Origin: Neptuniibacter halophilus
Lineage (GTDB): Bacteria; Pseudomonadota; Gammaproteobacteria; Pseudomonadales; Balneatricaceae
Assembly: GCF_030295765.1 (NCBI RefSeq)
Contig: NZ_AP027293.1
Coordinates: forward strand, 62,001-126,000
DNA: 64,000 bases
Reading direction: 5' to 3'
Part shown: positions 19,261-28,277 of the stretch, piece after piece
How positions within the stretch are numbered: position 1 is the stretch's first letter
Layout: every line of letters starts with the position of its first letter
Translations under genes and position numbers: made by a program
Notes under the pieces: model-generated
The model's input: only the letters and a program-made list of their open reading frames with translations
Database searches by the model: none
What the model was told of the DNA's origin: nothing

Positions 19261-20731
19261 ATCCCACCTTCATGGCAGGAGGATCAGAGGGGGCTTGTAA
19301 GGCATCCTCTGTAGGTTCGCTGTGCTGTGCCTGGAGTTGGCGCAGTGACAGGAATTCATCAATGTCGGTGGTAAAACCTGCTAACTCTGCAAAACAGGCT
19401 TTGGCTGCTTTAGAGGTGGCTTTACGAACACCGACTTCGGTTTTCTGGAAGGCTTCAGGGTTTTCGCCTAATGCTGTCAGAGCACTTTCCACCAGCTCGG
19501 GATCAAGCTTTGGTTCTTTCAAGCACTGTTCCAGTAATCCGTGTTCTTTTAGGAGTTCGAAGGCTTTAGTGGTATCTAGATCGCTCTTTTGGGCCTTCTC
19601 GATAGTTGGTTGTTTACGCAGGGAATCTAGGTCCACCGGGTACTTCTTCAGTACTTGCTCAGCGGCATCAAGATCCATGCTTTGTTTCTGAGAGAAGTTA
19701 AACATTTCTCCTTTTATAGAATCGAAGGCGATGTTTTGTTGTGAAATAAAGCTACGCAGGTAGTCTTGAGTGCCAGAGGTTTCCCGCTCGCAGTACTCTG
19801 AAATCGCACGCAGATTACCAAGACGCTTTTCTATGGCTTTCAACTCGTCAGCTGCCGCGTCACTGAGTTCTACCTGTTCAGGAATGTAATGAGGAACGGC
19901 TTCACCTTTGATGAGGTGGTCCATGAATGAATCACTTACTAAAGGAATCGCTTCCCTGATTGAGCACTCATTACCGTAGAGATTTACAGTGATATCAGGC
20001 TCAACCTCGATAAAGTTGATCCGCATGCCGGGATTCTCAGCGGCCAGTAAGGAGGTCATCTGGCTAACGACTTGATGGTGCCCGTCCTGTCCATCTTTGC
20101 GGATCATTTTTACCCAGGCATCGGCCAGCTCAACAGGAACGTCAAGTTCGGCAATGATTAGCTTGTCAGCTTTGATTCCCTTTTCTTCGCCAATCAGGTC
20201 ATAGTGATGCAATTGGGATTTGTATTGGAAAATCTTGGCGTTTTCCGAGCCCGTGCTTTCGACTTCCGTTGCGGAAATAGGCACCTTGGTATCAACCAAA
20301 ATCCGCTTTTGATTCAGGTTCCAATACAAATCCGGTGAACCAGTACGATTGGGTATGTGAGAGTCATTGATTGTGTTCTCAGCAGCCACATCTCGGGTTC
20401 CGCCATAGATCGCCAGAATGGCTTCGATCAGTGGTTCTTCAAGAATGATGCCGCGAAGCATGTGAGGTAGAGGTCTGGACGGAGGGATTTGCAGTAACTT
20501 TTCAGCCGCAATCAGTTGGCCGGTATTCCCGAATGGCGGGGTTAGACCTTGAGCCTCAAGTAAGAGCGTCCCTATTTCAGAGCCACCAACCCCCGCTGCA
20601 CGTTTTAGATGCCACAGCAGGCGATTGGGGTCTGTTGTGTGTACGTTCTTAAGCCAGTTAATGACCGTATCTTTGTCTAAGTTTTGCGAGTGAGGCAAAG
20701 AGGCCAGTAGTGCTTTAATTTCCTTCATCAT
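19259..20731 (-). CDS. YqaJ/lambda-exonuclease-like PD-(D/E)XK nuclease
   Basis: A 490-residue protein with the YqaJ recombinase pattern: GVGGSEIGTLL near residue 47, RGIILEEPLIE near residue 93, TGSPDLYW near residue 132 and LVDTKVP near residue 146. The last two supply the acidic and lysine residues of the core, with Asp in place of the usual Glu of ExK. Such exonucleases resect DNA ends for single-strand annealing and are carried by phages and conjugative elements such as SXT. The C-terminal 200 residues are helical and of unknown role. It is the first gene of the minus-strand DNA-processing operon. Confidence 0.75.
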   Translation of the reverse strand: MMKEIKALLASLPHSQNLDKDTVINWLKNVHTTDPNRLLWHLKRAAGVGGSEIGTLLLEAQGLTPPFGNTGQLIAAEKLLQIPPSRPLPHMLRGIILEEPLIEAILAIYGGTRDVAAENTINDSHIPNRTGSPDLYWNLNQKRILVDTKVPISATEVESTGSENAKIFQYKSQLHHYDLIGEEKGIKADKLIIAELDVPVELADAWVKMIRKDGQDGHHQVVSQMTSLLAAENPGMRINFIEVEPDITVNLYGNECSIREAIPLVSDSFMDHLIKGEAVPHYIPEQVELSDAAADELKAIEKRLGNLRAISEYCERETSGTQDYLRSFISQQNIAFDSIKGEMFNFSQKQSMDLDAAEQVLKKYPVDLDSLRKQPTIEKAQKSDLDTTKAFELLKEHGLLEQCLKEPKLDPELVESALTALGENPEAFQKTEVGVRKATSKAAKACFAELAGFTTDIDEFLSLRQLQAQHSEPTEDALQAPSDPPAMKVG

Positions 20732-20797
20732 AATTTATGCAGACTATTAAAATATTATGATAAAAGAATATCAGAAAACTATTTAATCCGCTAAATA

Positions 20798-21826
20798 TTA
20801 ATCCTTACTTTTCATGTCCCTTATGATGCTGGCGATTAGCTTCGGATTGTAGCCATGAATGACAGTCGGGCTACCATCAGCACTGCGATACAGGGTAACC
20901 GGCGTTCGACGGTCTCTCAGGTTATAAAACGCCTTTTGAGTCTGATGAAGACGCATAGCTGCCTCGTCATTCGCTTCAAAAACGATTCCGTCCTTCATGT
21001 TCGGGTTTTCCATCAGCAGATCGAGATTCTGTGTATTGACGGCAGTATCTGGTTGGCTCAGTGCAACCTGCTTATAAGTAGGGCTGGTGGTAAGGGCATA
21101 AATTGGTATCCAGTGGAAAACCGCATCACCTTGGTGTTTCTTCGCAGACTGGTATTCAAGCCGACAATTCGAACAGTTCGGGTCAGCGAAGATATAGATG
21201 TGATGCTTGCCATCACCAAGTTGAATGCTTGGAAGCTGTTCAACGGTCGCCATGAATTCTTCTGGGGTTTTGGCTGCGCCCTCGAAAACCGGCGTTAAGT
21301 CGCTGCTTTTCATACGCCGCTCTTTTACAAGAGTATCGAGCCCGTTTGAGTAGTCTATCTGGAGCTGCGGCAACTTGGCCGTGTAGGGGCTGTTGTGGTT
21401 TTCCTCTATTTCATCCAATGCCTCTCTGGCTTGCTTACCTTGCAGCTGGGCTAACTTCGCAGGTTGGGTGGGAGTGGCTAATGGCTGCTTGTCTCCCGCC
21501 TTGATGATGTTCCCTAAGATTAGATGCTCCCCATCAGGCAGCATAATTACCCTTTCACGTTTTCCGTTTGTGTCGAAGTCGATCACCGTGCTTGCGTTAA
21601 GCACTTTCCCAACAACGCCATTAATCGAGTCGGATTGGTATCTGGTAATTGCCAGATTCTGTGCATCTGGAAACGTCGATTGGACCATCTTTCTCGCCTG
21701 GAAATAGGTATGGGACGGGACGTTTTCAGCAGCTTGGCTAGCAATAGATGTGCTTAGCAGCAGTGGCGCAATGAATGCGGCCAGAAAATTTCGTTTTGCT
21801 CTCTTGCTCAGTCTTGTATTAATCAT
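20798..21826 (-). CDS. DsbC-like periplasmic thiol-disulfide oxidoreductase (TrbB type)
   Basis: The protein starts with a basic segment and a hydrophobic signal (FLAAFIAPLLLSTSIASQA), so it is exported. Its C-terminal half is thioredoxin-like, with FADPNCSNC giving a CSNC active site near residue 217 and a cis-proline candidate in RRTPVTLY. R64 TrbB and other transfer systems carry similar DsbC/G-type proteins that help fold disulfide-bonded channel components. The ATG at 21826 is preferred over the in-frame TTG three bases upstream. It diverges from the icm operon across a 97-bp control region. Confidence 0.8.
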   Translation of the reverse strand: MINTRLSKRAKRNFLAAFIAPLLLSTSIASQAAENVPSHTYFQARKMVQSTFPDAQNLAITRYQSDSINGVVGKVLNASTVIDFDTNGKRERVIMLPDGEHLILGNIIKAGDKQPLATPTQPAKLAQLQGKQAREALDEIEENHNSPYTAKLPQLQIDYSNGLDTLVKERRMKSSDLTPVFEGAAKTPEEFMATVEQLPSIQLGDGKHHIYIFADPNCSNCRLEYQSAKKHQGDAVFHWIPIYALTTSPTYKQVALSQPDTAVNTQNLDLLMENPNMKDGIVFEANDEAAMRLHQTQKAFYNLRDRRTPVTLYRSADGSPTVIHGYNPKLIASIIRDMKSKD

Positions 21827-21881
21827 CAATTTAGCCCTGTTGAATAACGCGGATACTCAATATATTATTGCAAAACAAATT

Positions 21882-21900
21882 ATGATCAAAGCCTGATCAT
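21882..21900. promoter_or_regulatory. Palindrome in the divergent promoter region of the icm operon
   Basis: Arms ATGATCA and TGATCAT flank a 5-bp spacer. On the plus strand the hairpin is followed by a T-rich run (TTATTTTTTTATT) and then by the ribosome-binding site of the first icm-operon gene. It could be an operator for the small HTH-like protein encoded next to it, or a weak attenuator. Confidence 0.5.
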
Positions 21901-21923
21901 TTATTTTTTTATTGGGAGGTTTG

Positions 21924-22202
21924 ATGGCGGAGGAGTACTACACGCTGCAGATGTTGCGAGAAGAACTGCCAGCGAAGATGGAGGTGAAAGGGGTAATGCG
22001 GGCCTATGAAAAGCTGGCAGTAGAGTTTGACCGCTCTGTGACAGATGTTCGGCGCTGGTTTGCTGCTCCAGATACCAAGTTTCACGGTATTCCACCGATG
22101 GATCGGGATATCTGGGACCGTCTCGAATCTCTATCTGGATTCAAGCTGAACCGAGAAAATTACTATCCAAAACCAGATTTCTGGGACCGTGCTCATGGCT
22201 AA
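21924..22202 (+). CDS. Small HTH-like protein heading the icm operon
   Basis: A 92-residue protein with a segment (VMRAYEKLAVEF followed by RSVTDVRRWF) that looks like a helix-turn-helix. The real start is the ATG at 21924, with GGGAGG six bases upstream, rather than the TTG at 21912. It overlaps the next gene (icmL-like) by 8 bp, so it is the first cistron of the transfer operon. A role as operon regulator is likely but inferred. I see no match to a named Icm protein. Confidence 0.65.
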   Translation: MAEEYYTLQMLREELPAKMEVKGVMRAYEKLAVEFDRSVTDVRRWFAAPDTKFHGIPPMDRDIWDRLESLSGFKLNRENYYPKPDFWDRAHG

Positions 22203-22896
22203 AGATAACCATACCGAAAAAGCGGATGAGATTTTAAAAGGGCTTCAGAGGTCGTTGAGGGAGGATCCAACTGGGGGTGTTTCCGCCTTTGTTGATCTGC
22301 TAACAGTTGAAAGATTCACCGCAAGAGCGATCGCGGCAAAAGCTTTGAGCTATTCATTGATTATGAATGTGCTGCTGATTGCGCTGGTGGCCTACCTGGC
22401 TTTCCCGCGTACCGATGTAAAAGTGGCTCAGCAGCGTATTGATGGTCGTTTGGCTGAAATTGCGACCTCTGAAAAGCCTTATTACGATCTGCAGGACATT
22501 AAAGATTTTGCCCAAAAACGTGCAGTGAATATCCATTCATGGACACATACCAATTACTTGCAGGTGTTCGAGGATGAGCGTCCTTTCTGGGATGAGAGTG
22601 TGTTGGAGACCTATATCGATACATTGCTTGCCAGAGACACTTTTGGTGCTGCTGAACAGTACCGCCGCCGTTTTGAAGCTGTGATCCCCCGCCCCCCTAA
22701 AGTGCTCCAGCAGATTAAATATGACGGCGAATATCGGATATATCGCGTCAAGCTCACATTAGTGGATGAGTCGATTGATATTGAGGGTGTCGATTCCAAG
22801 ACCTGGGAAATCACTTTGGATGTGCGTGAAGTCACTCCCGACGAAGGCTGGGCTGGCTTAAAGGTGATGCGATATGACGAGGTAATCAAAAAGTGA
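22195..22896 (+). CDS. IcmL/DotI (TraM)-like inner-membrane protein
   Basis: About 233 residues with one membrane anchor (LIMNVLLIALVAYLAF, near residue 60) and a periplasmic domain that carries a WTHTNYLQVFED region and a long beta-rich C-terminus, the layout of IcmL/DotI and R64 TraM. In Legionella this protein is part of the inner-membrane complex of the type IVB channel. The ATG at 22195 overlaps the previous stop, and the next gene overlaps its end by 4 bp. Gene order (L, K, E, G, C, D, J, B) strongly supports the call. Confidence 0.8.
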   Translation: MAKDNHTEKADEILKGLQRSLREDPTGGVSAFVDLLTVERFTARAIAAKALSYSLIMNVLLIALVAYLAFPRTDVKVAQQRIDGRLAEIATSEKPYYDLQDIKDFAQKRAVNIHSWTHTNYLQVFEDERPFWDESVLETYIDTLLARDTFGAAEQYRRRFEAVIPRPPKVLQQIKYDGEYRIYRVKLTLVDESIDIEGVDSKTWEITLDVREVTPDEGWAGLKVMRYDEVIKK

Positions 22897-23906
22897 AGTC
22901 GTTAACTCGTTCTATCATCACAGCTCTTGGCGTTCTTGCCTCCGGTATGACTTTCGCTGGAGCGACACAAGACACTGAGAAGCCTATGGCAACGCCCGAA
23001 GCGCCTATTGGTGTTCCTGAGTATTTCGATATAGCTCCTCAGGGAGAGGTATTAGATGCTGTCAGGCAGGTTATGGGGGGAACGGTTGACGAATCCGCCC
23101 AGACCGATAATGCCATCAAGATGTATGAGCATGCTCGACAGGTTACACCGGAGGTTGATTCCATCGTTGATACCTTCACTGTGCGTCTGCATTCCGACAA
23201 AAAGTACGCTGTCCAAGTCGTGTCTGGTTATGAGAGTGAGATTGTTTTCTTTGATCTTAATGGTAAGCCTTGGGAGATTGGCGATGTCTCCACTGGCAAT
23301 ACGACGATTCTGCAAGCTACCAAGAATGAAGTCATGCCTCATAGCATCGTACTTGCTGCAGGCGAAGGTCAATATGCGGGGCGAACCAATATTAAAGTTC
23401 GATTCGCAGGGTTAGATACCTCTATCTCATTCCCAATCACGATCAACACTCAGGCCTACATCGAAACGCTTAAAGTTGTGCTTCCGGGCATGGCTCCAGC
23501 AGTTGATGGCGTGACATACAACCCATCCTTTGATGAGCGACGAGTTATGGATGATCCCATTGCCAGAGCCATTCTTGATAATCCTGTGGCTCCGGAGAAC
23601 TCGGGCGACTGTGCCAGCCGCTTAGCTATTACCAAGACATTAACGGGGCAGACATTACCGGGTATCCAGCCGGCTGTTTTCTCTTGTGACAACGGGCTCT
23701 ATATCCGGACTCGTTATCTCAGCGCTCCAGCACCGGAGCCTAATGGCGTGACTCATGGACCAGATGGTTACCGTGTCTATCACTTCATCGACTCAGGGGA
23801 ATACTTTTCTTTCCGCGATCGCGCCGGCCAACCGGTGTTTGTCGAAGCGGTTAAACCCCAAACATTTATCGGTGCACGTTTCGGAGAGGGAGCCACATTA
23901 AAATGA
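22893..23906 (+). CDS. IcmK/DotH (TraN)-like outer-membrane core protein
   Basis: A 337-residue exported protein. The GTG at 22893 is followed by a signal sequence ending near GVLASGMTFAGA. The body has the VAVxSGYESEIVFFDLNG-type beta region typical of DotH/TraN (VVSGYESEIVFFDLNGKPW). DotH forms the outer-membrane core complex with DotC, DotD and DotG. The GTG overlaps the icmL stop by 4 bp, and the ATG of the next gene overlaps this stop by 4 bp. It lies in the position expected from Legionella and R64. Confidence 0.85.
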   Translation: MKSLTRSIITALGVLASGMTFAGATQDTEKPMATPEAPIGVPEYFDIAPQGEVLDAVRQVMGGTVDESAQTDNAIKMYEHARQVTPEVDSIVDTFTVRLHSDKKYAVQVVSGYESEIVFFDLNGKPWEIGDVSTGNTTILQATKNEVMPHSIVLAAGEGQYAGRTNIKVRFAGLDTSISFPITINTQAYIETLKVVLPGMAPAVDGVTYNPSFDERRVMDDPIARAILDNPVAPENSGDCASRLAITKTLTGQTLPGIQPAVFSCDNGLYIRTRYLSAPAPEPNGVTHGPDGYRVYHFIDSGEYFSFRDRAGQPVFVEAVKPQTFIGARFGEGATLK

Positions 23907-25189
23907 CTGAACAGCACACTGAAGTCGTTGATACTCCGAAGAAGCTCACCGTAGGGCAAAAAGTGGGCTCTGTATTCGGTGCCAGTGCCCCTCATGGCGG
24001 GTTTGCAAAAGTGGTGCTTATTTTGGCTGTGTTTGTGGGCCTGGCTACGTTTTATTTTTCAGGTTCAGATGAAACGAAAGAAATAAAAGCCGCGGGGAAA
24101 GGGCATACCGACCGGGGCAAAAAAGAAGCAACCGTGCCGCAAGCTGTTGCTGATGAGGAAATCGAGCGAGATCACGCCCTTGCTGATACTGCGAGACAAG
24201 AGGGAGATACATTTGCTGGTACTCGACCGAACACCGGGAAGAAATCTATTGATGAAGTATTGGCTGGTATAAAAAAACCACCAGCAGCAGAGCCAGAACC
24301 AGCTAAACCTGAACCGGCAAAGCCGGTATCGCCAGTTTTCAAGCCCAACAACCTCAGTTTGGATAGTGCCAAAAATACAGGTGCCCCACGGGCTCAACAA
24401 GCACGGCATCAGAATACGCTGGATAAAACCCGTGCTGAGCTAATTCGGGACCGCATGGGTGAGTTGAAGCCTTCAGGAAACTTTTTAAATGGAACGCTGG
24501 TGGACTTTGTACCACCTGAACCAACCACTACCCTAAACCGCACTGAGGGCGGTGACAGCGCAACAGGATCGGCTTCCGGAGTAACCGGATCAACAGCGAA
24601 TTCCGAATCAGATCTGATTCAGGCGCAGCGTGCTGGATACTTCTCATACGGAGTGACAGTCACAGGAGCTGATACCGATGTACCTGTGAATACCATTGTT
24701 GCTGAAATCATGGGTGGGCAGCTAGACGGTGCGCGAGTTATCGGAAGTTGGCAGCGACTTGGTAATTTTTATGAAGACCTCTCATTAACCTTCACTTCCT
24801 TGGAATTCGAGGGTGAGGTTTATCCGGTCAATATGATCGCCTTCAACAGCAGTAATCATCTTCCAGCCTTCGTTAGTGAGGTGGATCGTCACATCCTTTA
24901 CCGTTGGGGTGGTTTATTAGGTGGTGCCGCACTGGAAGCAGCGCAGGCTGCTGCCTTGGCGGCCGCTGCGATCTCCAACCCAGAAGCTACAGACTCCGTG
25001 GTGCAAGCGACTACGGAATTGTCAGGTGAAGAACTTCGTAACCTTTTCTTATCAGAAGGGGGATCACGGATAGCTGAGCAGCTGAAAGAGAACTTTCAGC
25101 GACCAATCACTTCACGGGTGTTTGTCGGCCAGGACATGCGCCTTTTAACACTTGAACCAATCTTTGTGAAACGTAAAGGGAGCCTCTAA
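23903..25189 (+). CDS. IcmE/DotG (TraO)-like channel protein, VirB10/TrbI type
   Basis: A 428-residue protein with a cytoplasmic N-terminus, one membrane segment (VVLILAVFVGLATFYF, near residue 35), a long Pro/Glu/Ala-rich periplasmic linker and a C-terminal TrbI/VirB10-like domain. That domain contains GYFSYGVTVTGADTDVPV, IVAEIMGG and a Gly/Ala-rich segment near residue 345. DotG spans both membranes and forms the core of the type IVB channel. It is shorter than Legionella DotG, which has many pentapeptide-like repeats, and is close to the plasmid type. Confidence 0.87.
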   Translation: MTEQHTEVVDTPKKLTVGQKVGSVFGASAPHGGFAKVVLILAVFVGLATFYFSGSDETKEIKAAGKGHTDRGKKEATVPQAVADEEIERDHALADTARQEGDTFAGTRPNTGKKSIDEVLAGIKKPPAAEPEPAKPEPAKPVSPVFKPNNLSLDSAKNTGAPRAQQARHQNTLDKTRAELIRDRMGELKPSGNFLNGTLVDFVPPEPTTTLNRTEGGDSATGSASGVTGSTANSESDLIQAQRAGYFSYGVTVTGADTDVPVNTIVAEIMGGQLDGARVIGSWQRLGNFYEDLSLTFTSLEFEGEVYPVNMIAFNSSNHLPAFVSEVDRHILYRWGGLLGGAALEAAQAAALAAAAISNPEATDSVVQATTELSGEELRNLFLSEGGSRIAEQLKENFQRPITSRVFVGQDMRLLTLEPIFVKRKGSL

Positions 25190-26577
25190 TGAGCAGCCTT
25201 GATCAAACTGGGGGCCATGAGGCTCCTGACACTGTAGAGAACTATGGGGAAGAAGCAGGTTCCTCTTCACAGGAAACCCAACAGGGTGGAAATGAAGAGA
25301 CATTGAGTAGCCCTCCCAAGAAGAAAATGAATAGCTTTTTGAAGGTTATCCTTATCGTCGGGGTTGTGTTTATTCTGGCGATTAGCGCGTTTGCCGGTTA
25401 CATCATGTACCTGCAGAATTCGGGTCCGAGTCGGAATAGCTGGGAACCGGTAGAACCTAAATCAACAGCGAATGAGCTTGTACCTGCTACCCAGCAGGCA
25501 CAGCCTGAACGTGCCGAACCGAGCGTTAAGGTAGAGACAGCGCAATCAGTATTTAAACCAACAGGTGCCGTGGATAGACCGAAGCTGGAAATGCCGAAGC
25601 TTTCCGCTCCTCAGTCTATGGAACCGGCTCAGCCTATTAAGACTGCAAAGGTCTTCGATCAAAGCAGTGACTTTGTTAAAGCTGATCCTGAACCGGTGAC
25701 AGAGATGGAGCGTTATGCAGCAGCATCTCAGTCCGGCTCCCTTGATAACTCAGAGGAACATGGTCATCTCAGCCTGGGGCATGATGCAGAGGATGATTTA
25801 CATAACTCAGTCCTCGCTGAAGTGCGAGTGATGTTGGCAAGGCAGGAAGAGCATGAGCAGCGATTCAAAAGCTTTGATCTGGCTGCTACAGCGCTGCACC
25901 GGGCTCATAACGATCAGTTAAATGTATTGTCCGTCGATCAGAAGCGCACCAACGCAGCCGTACTGGGCATTAAGAAAGACATTCTGCAGTTGAAATCACA
26001 GATTGAAAGGCTGGATTCAAAGGATCTGGAAAAAACCCTTGAGAAGGTCGAATCATCCGCCAAAGCGGTTGATAAGCTGGTTGCCCAGTCGCAGCAGAAC
26101 GATCGCAATATCAAGTGGCTTAGCCGTGAACGCCTTTGTCTTCTCGAAGCACAGCTGGGGGTAACCAAATACTCCAAACAGTGCTCAGAATTCAATAAAG
26201 AACATAAGGCTAAAGCACAGCCACTGGCGATTCAGTCAATTCCTCAACAAGCTGCCAGTCCACAGGGCGCGGCGGTATTCAGTGGTAATCCTGATGTACC
26301 AGCGACTGTTGGTGTCGTGGCTAACCCTGCACCAGTCGCTAATACAGCGATCGTAGCGAGTAATCGACCAGCTAACCCTTGTACGTATGCTGATCGCACT
26401 TGGAAGCTACAGTTGATCAGTGGCACTAATGCATTGCTGGTTCGGGGTACGGATGGATTTGAAACCGTTGTGGAACCGCATACGTCGATCCCAGGTTTGG
26501 GGCGTGCTCAGCTGTTTAATGCGCAGGGCTATCCTCAGTACGTCCAGTTCACTAATGGCATTGTGTGCGGGGGATAA
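25189..26577 (+). CDS. IcmG/DotF (TraP)-like inner-membrane protein
   Basis: A 462-residue protein with an acidic cytoplasmic N-terminus, one membrane segment (VILIVGVVFILAISAFAGYI, near residue 50), a Pro-rich stretch, a coiled coil (residues about 200-310) and a small C-terminal domain with two to three cysteines. This topology matches IcmG/DotF, and it sits exactly between icmE and icmC. DotF belongs to the inner-membrane part of the machine. Its sequence is poorly conserved across systems, so the call relies on topology and gene order. Stop and start codons overlap by one base with icmE. Confidence 0.65.
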   Translation: MSSLDQTGGHEAPDTVENYGEEAGSSSQETQQGGNEETLSSPPKKKMNSFLKVILIVGVVFILAISAFAGYIMYLQNSGPSRNSWEPVEPKSTANELVPATQQAQPERAEPSVKVETAQSVFKPTGAVDRPKLEMPKLSAPQSMEPAQPIKTAKVFDQSSDFVKADPEPVTEMERYAAASQSGSLDNSEEHGHLSLGHDAEDDLHNSVLAEVRVMLARQEEHEQRFKSFDLAATALHRAHNDQLNVLSVDQKRTNAAVLGIKKDILQLKSQIERLDSKDLEKTLEKVESSAKAVDKLVAQSQQNDRNIKWLSRERLCLLEAQLGVTKYSKQCSEFNKEHKAKAQPLAIQSIPQQAASPQGAAVFSGNPDVPATVGVVANPAPVANTAIVASNRPANPCTYADRTWKLQLISGTNALLVRGTDGFETVVEPHTSIPGLGRAQLFNAQGYPQYVQFTNGIVCGG

Positions 26578-26583
26578 TGATCG

Positions 26584-27123
26584 ATGGGTCCGAACCTTAA
26601 CACCCAGAACCTGATGATATCGATCAGTGCTGAATACCCACTGATCTTCAATTTCGTGGTAATGCTGGCCGCATTCCTCGGGTTCATGTTTGGTTTATGG
26701 GTGCTGAGTTGCTTATTCAAAGTCCATGTGACCCGAACCTTACCACCTGAAAAGTTTGGCTGGGATTTAGCTATCCCGGCCATGCTTATTGCTTCTGCGA
26801 CTATCGCCTTTTCTTCAACACTCTACATGCTATCGGTGTCGGTTCTTGATCACGGAGCCGGCTCACTGTTCCCTCCTGCGGCAATTACTGGCGAGCTTAC
26901 CCCGATCAAAATGCTCGGCATGTTCGCAGAGCAAACGTGCCGTATTTTCGGATTTATCTTTGGTCTCTGGGGCATGGTTGAAGCCTTTATGTCTCGGATG
27001 CCCGAAGGCGAAAGATCGAAGATCTGGGGTGCGCTGGTTCGGATAGTAGTGGGAGTGATCCTTATTCGTGCCCGAGACTTCGGCAACTTGTTCGGAGGTA
27101 TGGGCGATGTATTTTTTCGATAA
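26584..27123 (+). CDS. IcmC/DotE (TraQ)-like membrane protein
   Basis: A 179-residue protein with four hydrophobic segments and the sequence FGLWVLSCLFK in the first loop. IcmC/DotE and R64 TraQ are small polytopic inner-membrane proteins of the same size. It starts 7 bp after the icmG stop and precedes icmD, matching the Legionella order. An ATG at 26577 is out of frame. Confidence comes mainly from topology and position. Confidence 0.7.
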   Translation: MGPNLNTQNLMISISAEYPLIFNFVVMLAAFLGFMFGLWVLSCLFKVHVTRTLPPEKFGWDLAIPAMLIASATIAFSSTLYMLSVSVLDHGAGSLFPPAAITGELTPIKMLGMFAEQTCRIFGFIFGLWGMVEAFMSRMPEGERSKIWGALVRIVVGVILIRARDFGNLFGGMGDVFFR

Positions 27124-27153
27124 TCAACTTTCAAAATTAAAGGAAGTGAAACA

Positions 27154-27636
27154 ATGAACTTTCCAAAAACTTTTGCTCTTACAAACCGCCTGGTAACAGG
27201 GGGGATTTTGCTGATGTCCTCAAATGTTGTGCTGGCAAATGCTGATAAGTCATTTGGGCAACACCTTTCAGATCATGGTGTTAAAGAAATGGGGCTGCTT
27301 TTCAATGTGCTAACTCTGGGAGCTGCCTTTGTAGGGTTTGTGCTGGGGTTGGTCTGCCTTTATGGAATGGCATCAATAAAGATGTTCCCCAATTCACCGG
27401 GGGCACAAAAGTTTGAACAGGCGGGTATGGGAGGCTTGGCGATTGGCTTGGTGATTTGCATGTTCATGATTGTGTTCGGCAGTGCCGTTTATTACTTCAT
27501 TGGCACTGCAGCCGGCACCGAGGCCGATACTTCGGCCTTTGATAAGTTGAAGGGTAGCGCTATTGAACATCGACTGACTCCAGTCGGCCAGGAATTAGCA
27601 TCGCTCGAAACGCTAACTCTGACAGCTAAGGCTTAA
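27154..27636 (+). CDS. IcmD/DotP (TraR)-like membrane protein
   Basis: A 160-residue protein with an N-terminal hydrophobic signal or anchor (GGILLMSSNVVLANA) and two further membrane segments (near residues 50-72 and 92-115) separated by a KMFPNSPGAQKFEQAG loop. That layout and length match IcmD/DotP and R64 TraR. SD AGGAAG precedes the ATG. It lies between icmC and icmJ as in Legionella. Confidence 0.72.
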   Translation: MNFPKTFALTNRLVTGGILLMSSNVVLANADKSFGQHLSDHGVKEMGLLFNVLTLGAAFVGFVLGLVCLYGMASIKMFPNSPGAQKFEQAGMGGLAIGLVICMFMIVFGSAVYYFIGTAAGTEADTSAFDKLKGSAIEHRLTPVGQELASLETLTLTAKA

Positions 27637-27638
27637 TT

Positions 27639-28277
27639 ATGTTGCTCATAGGTAATTGGTCCGATCCGATCCAGCCTGAAGAAGCAGGAGGGGTTCAGGT
27701 ATTACATGACTTTATCAGTAGGAAAGGCTGTGTATGCGAATTCTGCGGTACTCAAACGCGGTTAAGCGCTAAAGAGCCCCTTGGACATTTCCATGTATGC
27801 CGCCTCGATCGCCAATTACCTAATGAGCCTGCGAACTGGGTAACCCTGTGTTGTATCTGTTCTGATCTCAACAGTTTGGACAAACTGAAAGGGAAGGGGA
27901 GCTTTATCGAAGCTCCTTGGATCTCACAGGGGCAGCTGACCAACCTGCTGCGGTTGGCTTATGCCGTATCAGTGAGGCCAGAGGCCGAATGGGGGACCGT
28001 AGGAAGCAGCGCCAGTGCTTTTCTGAATGCCATCGATTCTACGCCTGAAGCATGGGCCTCGATTAAGTGGGCTGGTCAGGTAGAAAGCCTTCAGTTTGTC
28101 ATGGATCGGATGGTCCACCCTTTCAGCCGTGGTGCCTATGCTAACAGTCTTCGATTCAGGTTTGACTTGGATCCCTACGAGGACGCAATACGCTATTGGG
28201 CGGTGGCGCTTGAGAAGCTGGCAATGGCAGCCCAATCCACTGATGAACCTGCTGCAGAGAGTCCGGACACGATATGA
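27639..28277 (+). CDS. IcmJ/DotN (TraT)-like zinc-binding protein
   Basis: A 212-residue soluble protein with cysteine pairs CEFC (near residue 32) and CCIC (near residue 70), with histidines in between, an arrangement like the HNH-type zinc site of IcmJ/DotN. In Legionella DotN is a subunit of the DotL coupling-protein complex. It follows icmD by 2 bp and overlaps the next gene by 4 bp. Position directly before the icmB region supports the call. Confidence 0.75.
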   Translation: MLLIGNWSDPIQPEEAGGVQVLHDFISRKGCVCEFCGTQTRLSAKEPLGHFHVCRLDRQLPNEPANWVTLCCICSDLNSLDKLKGKGSFIEAPWISQGQLTNLLRLAYAVSVRPEAEWGTVGSSASAFLNAIDSTPEAWASIKWAGQVESLQFVMDRMVHPFSRGAYANSLRFRFDLDPYEDAIRYWAVALEKLAMAAQSTDEPAAESPDTI

